Part shown: piece by piece, positions 1 to 7,137 of the stretch | Numbering within the stretch: position 1 is the first letter of the stretch | Layout: each line of letters starts with the position of its first letter | Source of the DNA: Acetobacteraceae bacterium | Lineage (GTDB): Bacteria; Pseudomonadota; Alphaproteobacteria; Acetobacterales; Acetobacteraceae | Direction of reading: 5' to 3' | Length of the DNA stretch: 20,756 bases | NCBI GenBank assembly: GCA_947478535.1 | Contig: CANJXD010000032.1 | Span: 1 to 20,756 of the forward strand | Made by a program: the position numbers and the translations under genes | Notes under the pieces: model-generated | Told to the model about the DNA's origin: nothing | The model's database searches: none | What the model saw: only the letters and a program-made list of their open reading frames with translations

Positions 1-1
1 C

Positions 2-391
2 CCGAGCCAGCCGAATTTGCGGCAGGTGCACCTGATCCAATCCGAACTCTTCGATGAACTGGCGATGCGAGGCTTTGCCGTGCCGCCGGCCTCAATGGGG
101 GAGAACGTCGCGACGCGGGGGATCGACCTGCTGGCCATGCCGTGCGGCACGCAATTGCATCTGGGCGCCACGGCGACCGTTGAACTGACGGGGCTGCGCA
201 ACCCCTGCCATCAGATCGAATCCTGGCAGAAGGGGGCGCTGGCGGCTGTGCTGGACCGGGATGCGGCAGGCGAACTCGTCCGCAAGGCCGGCGTGATGGC
301 GGTTGTGGTGGTGGGAGGGGAGGTCTTTCCGGGTGACGCGATTCGCGTCGAACCGCCAGCCGCGCCGCACGCGGCGCTGGCACCGGTGTAG
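2..391 (+). CDS. MOSC domain-containing protein (C-terminal part; 5' end outside window)
   Basis: The reading frame is open from the first base of the window, so the TTG at 17 is unlikely to be the start and the gene begins upstream. The visible ~129 residues match the C-terminal half of a MOSC domain (the sulfur-carrier domain found in molybdenum cofactor sulfurases and in YiiM/YuaD-type proteins). The pattern includes MGENVATRGIDLLAMP, then LRNPC with the conserved cysteine, then RKAGVMAVVVVGGEVFPGD near the end. MOSC proteins of this small stand-alone type are cytoplasmic and are thought to handle activated sulfur or N-hydroxylated substrates. The substrate cannot be told from the sequence. 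The gene converges on the Tim44-like gene, with a hairpin between them. Family assignment is firm; function is not. Confidence 0.85.
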   Translation, partial: PSQPNLRQVHLIQSELFDELAMRGFAVPPASMGENVATRGIDLLAMPCGTQLHLGATATVELTGLRNPCHQIESWQKGALAAVLDRDAAGELVRKAGVMAVVVVGGEVFPGDAIRVEPPAAPHAALAPV

Positions 392-396
392 GCAAG

Positions 397-430
397 AAAA
401 AACCCTCCCCCGCCGAGGCAGAGGAGGGTT
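397..430 (-). terminator. Rho-independent terminator of the Tim44-like gene
   Basis: An 8-bp perfect inverted repeat (AACCCTCC at 401-408, GGAGGGTT at 423-430) encloses a 14-nt loop. Read on the minus strand, it runs directly into a short T tract (complement of the A residues at 397-402). It lies 28 bp past the stop codon of the leftward Tim44-like gene. On the plus strand the hairpin is not followed by T residues, so it is a poorer intrinsic terminator for the MOSC gene. Confidence 0.8.
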
Positions 431-457
431 ATCTGGAATGCGAGAAGCTGCCCTGGC

Positions 458-1432
458 TCAGCCGGTCTGCTGGATGGCCGAAAGCTTCCAGGCCTCGCCG
501 GGGTAGCGAACGAAGGTCCACATCTCCGTCGCCGTAGTGCGGTTCGTCGGGTGGCCTTCCTGCACGGAGCCATCCGCGGCGCGGGTCACGTCCACCATGG
601 AGACGCGCATGGCCACCGTCGCGTAGTCCTGGCCTTCCTCGTTCCAGGCCTCGGAGAGGTCACCAGCGTCGAGGCGGACATCGGAAGTCGTGTTGGTCCA
701 GCCGCGGGCGCGGAGGTCCGACAGGTCTTGCGCGAAGTAGTTCGTCATCTCCGGCGTCGCGATGCGGCGCAGCGCTTCCAGGTCCTGGCGCGACCAGGCG
801 GCGTTGATGTCCACCAGGGTGCGCTCGAACGCCTGGTAGTCGGCCGCCACGATCTCCACCGGCTGGCTCGCCACGGGCGCACCCTTGGCCATGGCCATGC
901 CGGAGGCATTGCCCATCGGCTGGGCCGCGGGCTGTTCCATCTCACGCGCGTAGGCTGCGGGGCCGGCGACGGCCGGGCGGCGAGAGCGGATCAGGCGCAT
1001 CACCAGGAAGACGAGGCCACCGATCAGCGCGACCTGGAGCAGCAGGCCGAGGATGCTGGCGAAGCCGCCCATGCCGCCGAACAGGCCGGAGCCGGACAGC
1101 AGCCCGAATAGGCCGGCGCCGAGGAGGCCGCCCATGAGGCCCGCCATCAGCGGGTTACGGCTGAAGAAGCCCCCCTGGGGAGCCGGCGCGGCGGGGCGCG
1201 GCGCGGCCTGGTTGCCGACGCCGGGCGCGGCCGGCTGGCTCGGCGGCGTCTGGGTGCGCTGGAACTGTTGCGTCGTGCCCGGCGCGGTCTGCGTCGAGGG
1301 CGGCGCGCTGGAAGTCCGGCTGCCTCGGCTGCCGGAGGACGAACTGCCGCCAGGCCGGGCTTCGGCCAGGGCCGGGCCGAGGGCCAGGGCCGCAACGGCC
1401 AGAGCGGTCATGATGCGAGCGGTAAGGCGCAT
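458..1432 (-). CDS. Tim44-like domain protein with signal peptide and membrane segment
   Basis: 324 residues. Residues 1-23 form a signal peptide (basic MRLTAR, hydrophobic core, ALA before a probable cleavage site). Residues 27-90 are a low-complexity Ser/Thr/Pro/Gln/Ala linker. Residues 92-124 are Gly/Leu/Phe-rich (repeated GLFG-type units), and 126-148 form a strong transmembrane helix ending in a basic MRLIRSRR stop-transfer. Residues ~197-322 form a Tim44/MRPL45-type alpha+beta domain (TLVDINAAWSRQDLEALRRIATPEM, and WTFVRY near the end). Bacterial proteins of this type are membrane-anchored and of unknown role; no link to protein import should be assumed. The ATG at 1432 follows a clear AGGAA ribosome binding site. 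The gene has its own candidate promoter and terminator, so it is probably monocistronic. Confidence 0.85.
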   Translation of the reverse strand: MRLTARIMTALAVAALALGPALAEARPGGSSSSGSRGSRTSSAPPSTQTAPGTTQQFQRTQTPPSQPAAPGVGNQAAPRPAAPAPQGGFFSRNPLMAGLMGGLLGAGLFGLLSGSGLFGGMGGFASILGLLLQVALIGGLVFLVMRLIRSRRPAVAGPAAYAREMEQPAAQPMGNASGMAMAKGAPVASQPVEIVAADYQAFERTLVDINAAWSRQDLEALRRIATPEMTNYFAQDLSDLRARGWTNTTSDVRLDAGDLSEAWNEEGQDYATVAMRVSMVDVTRAADGSVQEGHPTNRTTATEMWTFVRYPGEAWKLSAIQQTG

Positions 1433-1517
1433 GGTGTTCCTGTGTCTCCGAGTGTTTGGGTCTTGCGACCGACGCCTGGCCTCCGCGCGGTTCGATGCGG
1501 CGGCCTTTCAGACATGT

Positions 1518-1547
1518 AATATAGGGATGCTTGCGGCGGATTGCGAA
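1518..1547 (-). promoter_or_regulatory. Candidate sigma-70-type promoter for the Tim44-like gene
   Basis: On the minus strand a TATATT -10 element (complement of 1518-1523) follows a TTCGCA -35-like element (complement of 1542-1547) with an 18-bp spacer. It stands out in GC-rich DNA and predicts a leader of about 75-80 nt before the ATG at 1432. The -10 is good and the -35 is weak (4 of 6). Confidence 0.5.
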
Positions 1548-1577
1548 TGCCCATTTTCGGGAGAATCGCGGCGAGCT

Positions 1578-1602
1578 CGCCTGAAGGGCGCGTAATCAGG
1601 CG
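1578..1602. repeat. 7-bp inverted repeat (hairpin) between the antitoxin and Tim44-like genes
   Basis: CGCCTGA at 1578-1584 pairs with TCAGGCG at 1596-1602 across an 11-nt loop. It lies 52 bp past the antitoxin stop codon. No T tract follows on either strand, so if it ends transcription it is not a classic intrinsic terminator. The rest of 1433-1653 holds only the Tim44-like promoter and leader. I found no toxin-like ORF there in any frame. Confidence 0.35.
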
Positions 1603-1653
1603 ACGGAGAAGGCGGTGAGCTGGACGAGGGGGGTTCGACCTGGCCCTGGCGGC

Positions 1654-1839
1654 TCAGGACCGGCGCGGCAGGGAGAGCAACTCCAGTTTTGTCTCGCTCT
1701 CGGCATGTACCGGGGCGAGGCAGGCCACGGGCTCCCCGCGTCGCATGATAGTCACGGTCTGTCCCCTCTCGACGAGGTCCAGAAGCAGGGCGAGGCGGGT
1801 TTCCGCCTCGAAGGCTGTCACGCGGGTCGCCTGAGCCAT
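1654..1839 (-). CDS. Phd/YefM-type antitoxin, short and without a partner toxin
   Basis: 61 residues from the ATG at 1839, which has a GGAGG ribosome binding site 8 nt upstream. The frame is open to 1998, but the family's N-terminus matches this start. The pattern TRVTAFEAETRLALLLDLVERGQTVTIMRRGEPVACLAP is the dimerisation and DNA-binding fold of Phd/YefM antitoxins, which repress their own operon and neutralise a co-encoded toxin through a C-terminal extension. Here the protein stops about 20 residues after the fold, so most of the usual toxin-binding tail is missing. No PIN, Doc or RelE-like ORF follows before the Tim44-like gene. It is probably an orphan or the remains of a toxin-antitoxin pair. 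It lies 155 bp past the pmbA stop on the same strand. Confidence 0.75.
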   Translation of the reverse strand: MAQATRVTAFEAETRLALLLDLVERGQTVTIMRRGEPVACLAPVHAESETKLELLSLPRRS

Positions 1840-1900
1840 GTCGGGCACCTCCGTCAGCGCCGAGCGGAATGCCAGGGTGTGGCTTCGCTCAGAATTGCTC

Positions 1901-1915
1901 GCATAGGTAGCATAG
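1901..1915. repeat. Short direct repeat upstream of the antitoxin gene
   Basis: GCATAG occurs at 1901-1906 and again at 1910-1915, about 60 bp upstream of the antitoxin ATG, in an AT-richer stretch. Phd-type antitoxins bind short repeated operators in front of their own genes, so this could be an operator. That is inference from position only. Confidence 0.25.
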
Positions 1916-1994
1916 CCCCATTGTCCGGCAACTGTATTTCGCATTGTTTCGCCGAACGACTCTGACGGTATCGCGAGTGGGCGCCGCCTGGCGG

Positions 1995-3326
1995 TCACGC
2001 GCCGGCGAGGGTCAGACCTTCGACGCGAATGGTCGGTGCATCGCTGCCGCGGCGGAACACCAGGTCATTCGCGGCCACCATGTTCAGGAGAATGTCCTTC
2101 AGGTGCCCGGCGATGGTGATTTCGCTGACCGCTTCTGCAAGCTGGCCATTGCGGATCATGAAGCCGGCGGCACCGCGGCTGTAGTCGCCGGTCACGGCGT
2201 TGACGCCCATGCCGATCAGGTCCGTCACGTAAAGACCCTCGGTAATATCGGCCATCAGCGCCACGGGCGTCAGCCCGCCCGGTTCCAGCCAGAGGTTGCT
2301 CGCGGCGGGGCCGGGAGGGCCGCCGGTGCCGCGGCTGGCATGGCCCGTGCTCACCAGGCCAAGCTGGCGGGCGCTGCGCCAATCGAGGATCCAGGTGGTC
2401 AGGACGCCATCCTCGACGATGGCGCGGGCGGTTCCCGCCATTCCCTCCCCATCGAAGGGGCGGGACCGCAGGCCGCGGCGACGAGTCGGGTCGTCGCGCA
2501 CCGTCATCCCCTTGGCCAGCACCTGCTTGCCGAGGCTTTCGCGCAGGAAGGACGTGCCTCGGGCGACGGACGCGCCATTGATCGCCGAGGTCAGGTGTCC
2601 GAGCAGGGAGGCCGAGACGCGGGGATCGAACACCACCGGCAGGCGTGCCGTCTTCGCCCGCACGGGGTTCAACCGGGCGATGGCCTTTTCCGCCGCGCGG
2701 CGGCCGATGGTGGCGGCGTCATCGAGGTCTGCGAGATGGACGACGGAGGACCATTCATAGTCCCGCTCCATCGCCGTGCCGGCCCCGGCCAGCGCCGTGC
2801 AGGACAGGCTGTGGGAGGAGCGGGCGTATTCACCAGCGAAGCCGTTTGACATGGCGAGTGCGACGCGCACCCGGCTCCAGCCGGCATCGGCACCCTCGCT
2901 GTTCGTCACGCCCTGCACCGCGAGCGCGGCTTCTTCCGCGATAGCGGCCCGTTCGATCAGCTCTTCCGCTGTCGGCTCGGTGGGGTCGAGCAGATCGAGC
3001 GGCCCGACATCCCGTGGCGGATCGAAACGGTCCGGCAGCCCGCCGTAAGGATCCTCCGGCACCACCTTCGCCATCGCCACGGCACGTTCCGCGAACTGGG
3101 CGAAGCCTGCCGGGTTCGGGTCGGTGGAGGAGATGATCGCCTGGCGCTTGCCGATGAAGACGCGCAGGCCGAGATCGAACCCTTCCGCGCGTTCCAACTG
3201 CTCGATCTTGCCGAGACGGCGGGAGACCGAAAGCGACGCATTCTCCACCAGCAGCGCATCGGCCGCATCGGCGCCGGCACGTTTCGCCGCCGCGACCAGG
3301 GCGGCGAGCAATGCGGGATTGGTCAT
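1995..3326 (-). CDS. pmbA: PmbA/TldE-like subunit of the TldD-TldE metalloprotease
   Basis: 443 residues, close to E. coli PmbA/TldE (about 450). TldD and TldE form a cytoplasmic heterodimer that degrades unfolded or modified peptides. In E. coli it matures microcin B17 and helps turn over the CcdA antitoxin. TldD carries the HExxxH zinc site and TldE lacks it; no such motif is present here, so this is the TldE/PmbA type. Supporting patterns are LSVSRRLGKIEQLERAE near residue 35, RGLRSRPFDGEG in the middle, and VTGDYSRGAAGFMIRNGQL followed by ITIAGHLKDILLNMV near the end. The ATG overlaps the stop of the M16 peptidase by ATGA, so the two are translationally coupled. No tldD lies in the window. 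The choice between PmbA and a TldD-like paralogue rests on the missing zinc motif. Confidence 0.9.
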   Translation of the reverse strand: MTNPALLAALVAAAKRAGADAADALLVENASLSVSRRLGKIEQLERAEGFDLGLRVFIGKRQAIISSTDPNPAGFAQFAERAVAMAKVVPEDPYGGLPDRFDPPRDVGPLDLLDPTEPTAEELIERAAIAEEAALAVQGVTNSEGADAGWSRVRVALAMSNGFAGEYARSSHSLSCTALAGAGTAMERDYEWSSVVHLADLDDAATIGRRAAEKAIARLNPVRAKTARLPVVFDPRVSASLLGHLTSAINGASVARGTSFLRESLGKQVLAKGMTVRDDPTRRRGLRSRPFDGEGMAGTARAIVEDGVLTTWILDWRSARQLGLVSTGHASRGTGGPPGPAASNLWLEPGGLTPVALMADITEGLYVTDLIGMGVNAVTGDYSRGAAGFMIRNGQLAEAVSEITIAGHLKDILLNMVAANDLVFRRGSDAPTIRVEGLTLAGA

Positions 3327-4588
3327 GCGGCCAGCGCCGCCTTGATTGCGTCAAGGCCAGGCACCTTGTCGGCGGGGCCTACAGCAGCCAGCGTCGGCGC
3401 GCCGCTGAAGGCGCGGGAGGCGGCTTCCTGCACCTGCTCGATCGTCACAGCCGCGATCCTCGCCTTGGTTTCCTCGACGGGGATGATGCGGCCGTGGACC
3501 TGAAGCTGCCGCGCCAGCTGTTCGCAGCGGCTGCCGGTGCTCTCGAGGGACATCAGCAGGGAAGCCCGGAGCTGCGCCTTTGCGCGGTCCAGCTCATCCT
3601 GCGTCACGTTGCGTTGGACCTTGCGGAGTTCTTCCAGTGCCACCGGCACGAGCTCTTCCGCCTGGTCTTCGCCCGTGCCGGCATAGACGGCGAACAGCCC
3701 ACCATCCGCGAAGGGCGAGGCGAAGGAGTAGATGGAATAGACGAGCCCGCGCTTTTCCCGGATTTCCTGGAAGAGGCGAGAGGACATGCCGCCGCCGAGC
3801 AGGGTCGAGAGCAGTTGCGTCGGCGTGTGCAGCGGGTCCGTCGCCGGGACGGAGGGGAAGCCGAAGACCAGATGCACCTGGTCGAGGTCACGATCCTCCC
3901 GGAACTCGCCACCCGTGTAGCGAGCGGGCTCCGGCGGTGCCTCCTCCGGCACCGGCAGGTCGGCGAAGTGGCGGTTGGCGAGGTCGAGCAACGCCTCATG
4001 CTCCAGCGCGCCGGCAGCGGCGACGACCATCCGGCTCGGGCCATAGTGGCGGCGCATGTAGCCGGTCAGCGCCTCCCGGCTCATCGCCTTGATGGTGTCC
4101 TCAGTGCCGAGGACCGGGCGGCCCATGGCCTGGCTGCCATAGGCGGTAGCCTGGAAATGGTCGAAGACGATGTCATCCGGCGTGTCGTTCGCCTGGCCGA
4201 TTTCCTGGAGGATGACGCCGCGTTCGCGCTCCAGCTCCTCCGGCACGAAGGTCGAATGCGACAGGATGTCCCCGAGGATATCGGCGGCGAGGGCCAGATC
4301 CTCCTTCAGCACCTTGGCGTAGAAGGCGGTATTCTCGCGGGAGGTATAGGCGTTGAGGTGCCCGCCGACATTCTCGATCTCCCGCGCGATGGAAGCCGCG
4401 TCCCGCCGCGTCGTGCCCTTGAAGGCCATGTGTTCGAGGAAGTGGGAGACACCGTTCTCCGCCGCTGCCTCGTGCCGCGTGCCGGCATGGACATAGGCGC
4501 CGATGGAGCAGGTTTCCACACGTGGCATCGTCTCCGAGACCACGGTGAGGCCGTTCGGCAGGCGCGTCAGGCGGATGGCGTCGTTCAT
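3323..4588 (-). CDS. M16 family zinc metallopeptidase (mitochondrial processing peptidase-like)
   Basis: 421 residues, the usual length for single-unit bacterial M16B peptidases. The inverted zinc motif HxxEH is present (H49-F-L-E52-H53, within GVSHFLEHMAFKGT). The third ligand is E129 in VILQEI, 76 residues after the motif, as the family requires. The second half carries the conserved GGGMSSRLFQEIREKRGLVY signature, so both the catalytic and the C-terminal M16 domain are intact. These enzymes are homologous to the beta subunit of mitochondrial processing peptidase and cleave short peptides; the bacterial substrate is generally unknown. An AAGGA lies 13 nt before the ATG. The gene follows thrC by 45 bp and overlaps pmbA, so thrC, this gene and pmbA probably form one leftward unit. 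Confidence 0.93.
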   Translation of the reverse strand: MNDAIRLTRLPNGLTVVSETMPRVETCSIGAYVHAGTRHEAAAENGVSHFLEHMAFKGTTRRDAASIAREIENVGGHLNAYTSRENTAFYAKVLKEDLALAADILGDILSHSTFVPEELERERGVILQEIGQANDTPDDIVFDHFQATAYGSQAMGRPVLGTEDTIKAMSREALTGYMRRHYGPSRMVVAAAGALEHEALLDLANRHFADLPVPEEAPPEPARYTGGEFREDRDLDQVHLVFGFPSVPATDPLHTPTQLLSTLLGGGMSSRLFQEIREKRGLVYSIYSFASPFADGGLFAVYAGTGEDQAEELVPVALEELRKVQRNVTQDELDRAKAQLRASLLMSLESTGSRCEQLARQLQVHGRIIPVEETKARIAAVTIEQVQEAASRAFSGAPTLAAVGPADKVPGLDAIKAALAA

Positions 4589-4604
4589 GTCGTCCAGGTG
4601 TTCC

Positions 4605-4648
4605 TTCGCCCTAGGGGCGTGTTGCGTTCGCCCTCAGGGCGTATTGCG
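4605..4648. repeat. Tandem duplication (2 x 22 bp) across the thrC stop codon
   Basis: Copy one (4605-4626) and copy two (4627-4648) are directly adjacent and agree at 19 of 22 positions. Each begins TTCGCCCT and ends TTGCG. Copy two contains the thrC stop codon and encodes the last residues, RNTP-stop on the minus strand. The downstream copy would encode RNTPLG in another frame. Each unit is also internally near-palindromic (CGCCCTcAGGGCG in copy two), giving two small hairpins between thrC and the M16 gene. Confidence 0.75.
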
Positions 4649-6037
4649 GCGGGCATGGGCCCGCACGAAGGCCTCGATCGCGGTCAGGTCGGCGGGAAGC
4701 CGCGCCAGTCGCTCCGGCCTGTCATATAGGTCGGCCAGGCGCGGTGGCAGGGGGGCTTCCCTGCCGGTCGCCTGGCGCACCGCATCCGGGAACTTCGCGG
4801 GGTGGGCCGTGGCGGCGACCACCACGGGGATGCCGGGGTCGGATGGCGGCACGGCCATGGCGGCGGCGGTGCCGACCGCGGTGTGCGGGTCCGCCAGATA
4901 GCCCTGGGCATGCAGGCGGCCGATCTCGGCCAGCGTGCCGGCATCATCCAGCGCGAAGCCGCGGAAGATCTGGCGCGCTTCCCGCCAAGCCTGATCCGGC
5001 ACAGGCATCCGGCCTTCGGCGCGGAAGCGGCGCATCGTCTCCGCCGTCAGGGCGCCGTCACGGCCCATCAGCTCGAACAGCAGGCGCTCGAAGTTGGAGC
5101 TGACCTGGATGTCCATGGACGGAGACAGCGAAGGCTCGACCGAGCGCACCGTCATGTCGTTGTCGCTGAGCCAGCGCGTCAGGATGTCGTTGCGGTTGGA
5201 GCCGATGATGAGCTGCGCGATCGGCAGGCCCATGCGTCGCGCGGCCCAGGCGGCCATGACGTTGCCGAAATTGCCGGTCGGCACGCTGAAGGCCACTTCG
5301 CGGTCCGGCGCGCCGAGCGCGAGTGCCGCATAGACGTAATAGGGGATCTGCAGCGCGACGCGCGCCCAGTTGATCGAATTGACCGCCGCCAGATGCATGT
5401 CATCGCGGAAGGGCGCATCGGCGAACATCGCCTTCACGAGGTCCTGGCAATCATCGAAGGACCCCTCGATGGCGAGGTTCGCCACATTGGCCGAGAGAAC
5501 CGTCGTCATCTGCCGGCGCTGCACCTCGCTGGTGCGGCCTTCGGGGTGGAGGATGACGATATCGATCGCCTCCCGGTCCCGGCAGGCCTCAATGGCGGCG
5601 GAACCGGTATCACCGCTTGTCGCGCCGACGATGGTCACGCGCTCGCCGCGCCGGGTCAGCACATGGTCAAAAAGCGGGCCGAGGGCCTGCATCGCCATGT
5701 CCTTGAAGGCGAGCGTCGGGCCATGGAACAGCTCCAGCGCGAAGGTTCGGTGGTCCAACTGCACCAGTGGCGCCACGGCAGGGTTGCCGAAGCCGGCATA
5801 GGCCTGGCGCAGCATTGGCAGCAGCGTGGCGTGATCCGGCTGGCCACCGGTGAACAGGGCCAGGATCCGGGCCGCCAAGTCCGCATAGGGCAGCCCGCGT
5901 AGGGCGCGCCATTCGGCGGCGGTCAGGACCGGCCAGGTTTCCGGCATGAAAAGGCCGCCATCCTCTGCCAGCCCGGCAAGGAGGACGCCTTCAAAATCAC
6001 GGGGCGCGGCCTCGCCGCGGGTCGAGATATAGCGCAT
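4634..6037 (-). CDS. thrC: Threonine synthase
   Basis: 467 residues. This pyridoxal-phosphate enzyme converts O-phosphohomoserine to threonine, the last step of threonine biosynthesis, in the cytoplasm. The N-terminus MRYISTRG followed by EDGGLFMPE is typical of the longer, E. coli-like class. The PLP lysine is K112 in HGPTLAFKDMAMQ. SGDTGSAAIEA (141-151) and the phosphate-binding loop PTGNFGN (253-259) are intact, as are HPEGRTSEVQRRQM and NSINWARV. The ATG at 6037 has no evident Shine-Dalgarno but has a TAGTTT element 7 nt upstream, which suggests a leaderless mRNA. The gene heads the leftward unit with the M16 peptidase and pmbA. The last codons lie in a 22-bp tandem duplication. Confidence 0.97.
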   Translation of the reverse strand: MRYISTRGEAAPRDFEGVLLAGLAEDGGLFMPETWPVLTAAEWRALRGLPYADLAARILALFTGGQPDHATLLPMLRQAYAGFGNPAVAPLVQLDHRTFALELFHGPTLAFKDMAMQALGPLFDHVLTRRGERVTIVGATSGDTGSAAIEACRDREAIDIVILHPEGRTSEVQRRQMTTVLSANVANLAIEGSFDDCQDLVKAMFADAPFRDDMHLAAVNSINWARVALQIPYYVYAALALGAPDREVAFSVPTGNFGNVMAAWAARRMGLPIAQLIIGSNRNDILTRWLSDNDMTVRSVEPSLSPSMDIQVSSNFERLLFELMGRDGALTAETMRRFRAEGRMPVPDQAWREARQIFRGFALDDAGTLAEIGRLHAQGYLADPHTAVGTAAAMAVPPSDPGIPVVVAATAHPAKFPDAVRQATGREAPLPPRLADLYDRPERLARLPADLTAIEAFVRAHARRNTP

Positions 6038-6044
6038 GGGCCGG

Positions 6045-6050
6045 AAACTA
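6045..6050 (-). promoter_or_regulatory. Candidate -10 element giving a leaderless thrC mRNA
   Basis: TAGTTT on the minus strand ends 7 nt before the thrC ATG, so transcription would start at or next to the A of the ATG. No Shine-Dalgarno-like sequence lies between. I see no convincing -35 at the proper distance (best is TCGCCC, 3 of 6). The rest of the divergent gap, 6051-6123, shows nothing I can name. Confidence 0.4.
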
Positions 6051-6123
6051 GTGCGCCGGCGGCCCGAGGGCGAGGGGGGGCTTCCGGCATGGTGGTTGCG
6101 GGCCTACCGGGTGCAGCTGTCGG

Positions 6124-7088
6124 AGAGATCCCAGGCGCGGCCTGCTTGCCTGCTTCCGGCTCATTCCGATGGTTGCGGCCGCCCAATACGGCGGTCCCGC
6201 CATCCGCATGACTGTGCCTTTTGCGCTGGGCGGCGCCTCCGACGTCACGGCACGGATCGTAGCACCGCCCCTGTCGGCTGCGCTCGGACAGACGATCATC
6301 ATCGAGAGCCGCTCGGGCGCCGGCGGCATGCTGGGTGCGGAGGCGATGGCGCGGGCGACGCCGGATGGAAGTACCCTGGTCATTTCCAACACCTCGCCGC
6401 ATGGGATCTTTCCCTTGGCGGCGCCCAACGCGCCCTATGACAGCGACCGGGATTTCACCCACCTTGCCATGGTGGCGGAAACGCCGACCGTCCTGCTGGT
6501 GCCAACGGCGAGCCCGGTTCGGACCTTGGCCGAGTTCCTTGACATAGCGCGTGGGCGGCCGCAGGGGCAGGCCTTCGCCTCGACTGTCGTTGGTTCGTTG
6601 CAGCACCTGCAAGGCGAAATGCTGGGCGCGGTCAGCGGGGCAAGGCTGGTGCATGTGCCCTATCGCGGGATCGGTCCGGCCTTGCAGGATCTGATTGGCG
6701 GGGGCGTGGACAGCCTGCTGACGCCGCTGGCGGGTATGATCGGGGCGATCACCGGAGGGCAGGCGCGGGCGCCGGCAGTCTCCTCCCTCGATACATTCCT
6801 GCCGCTTCCGGGGTTCCGACCCACGCCTCGCTGGGATTCCCGGCGCTGAGTGCGACGAGTTGGACCGGCATCTCGGGACCGCGCAGCCTTGTTCCTGCTT
6901 TTGTCGTCCGCATCAACATGGCAGTGAATGCCATCGTTGCATTGCCGGATACCGCCCGGCGCTTGGAAGCGGCGGGACTCTACCCCCCCGCCAGGCCACT
7001 CGACGCTCCGGGCTTCCAGGCGGTGGTGGTGGATTTCGTCCGCGTTTGGGCGCCGGAGGTAGAATCCGCCGGGGTTTCGCAGAACTGA
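6124..7088 (+). pseudogene. Frameshifted Bug/TctC-type solute-binding protein (tripartite tricarboxylate transporter family)
   Basis: Frame one (ATG at 6169, stop at 6849) encodes IRMTVPFALGGASDVTARI, then ESRSGAGGMLGAEAMARATPDG and VHVPYRGIGPALQDLIGG, the hallmarks of periplasmic Bug receptors. After LDTFLPLPG the family sequence leaves this frame and continues in another one as VPTHASLGFPALSATSWTG, running to a stop at 7088. The shift is at the G run 6810-6813; one more G would restore the frame and give a protein of ~300 residues. The 5' end is also damaged. A signal-peptide-like stretch (RRGLLACFRLIPMVAAAQ, from ~6133) is in frame, but no ATG, GTG or TTG precedes it before an upstream stop. 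No TctA or TctB membrane genes are nearby. It is most likely decayed, though the frameshift alone could be a sequencing error. Confidence 0.82.
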
Positions 7089-7098
7089 GTGCGCCTGC

Positions 7099-7128
7099 TT
7101 GGCGCCGCCGGGCTTCGCGCGCTAGCCT
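7099..7128 (+). promoter_or_regulatory. Candidate promoter of the ABC importer operon (leaderless)
   Basis: TTGGCG (7099-7104) and TAGCCT (7123-7128) are separated by 18 bp. The -10 ends 9 nt before the ATG at 7138, and no purine-rich ribosome binding site lies between, so the transcript would begin at or just before the start codon. It is placed in the 49-bp gap after the Bug pseudogene. Confidence 0.5.
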
Positions 7129-7137
7129 CCCTGCCGG

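Noticed and set aside
1433..1653. Possible toxin gene downstream of the Phd-type antitoxin
   Set aside because: All three minus-strand frames were read. They give short Pro/Ser/Arg-rich peptides without PIN, Doc or RelE motifs.
3311..4729. Plus-strand open frame of 472 codons antisense to the M16 peptidase
   Set aside because: The opposite strand carries the intact HxxEH peptidase. The plus-strand product matches no family and is a product of high GC.
6036..6440. Plus-strand frame upstream of the Bug pseudogene as an alternative N-terminus
   Set aside because: It reads as Arg/Cys-rich nonsense and lacks the family's IRMTVPF start region, which lies in another frame.
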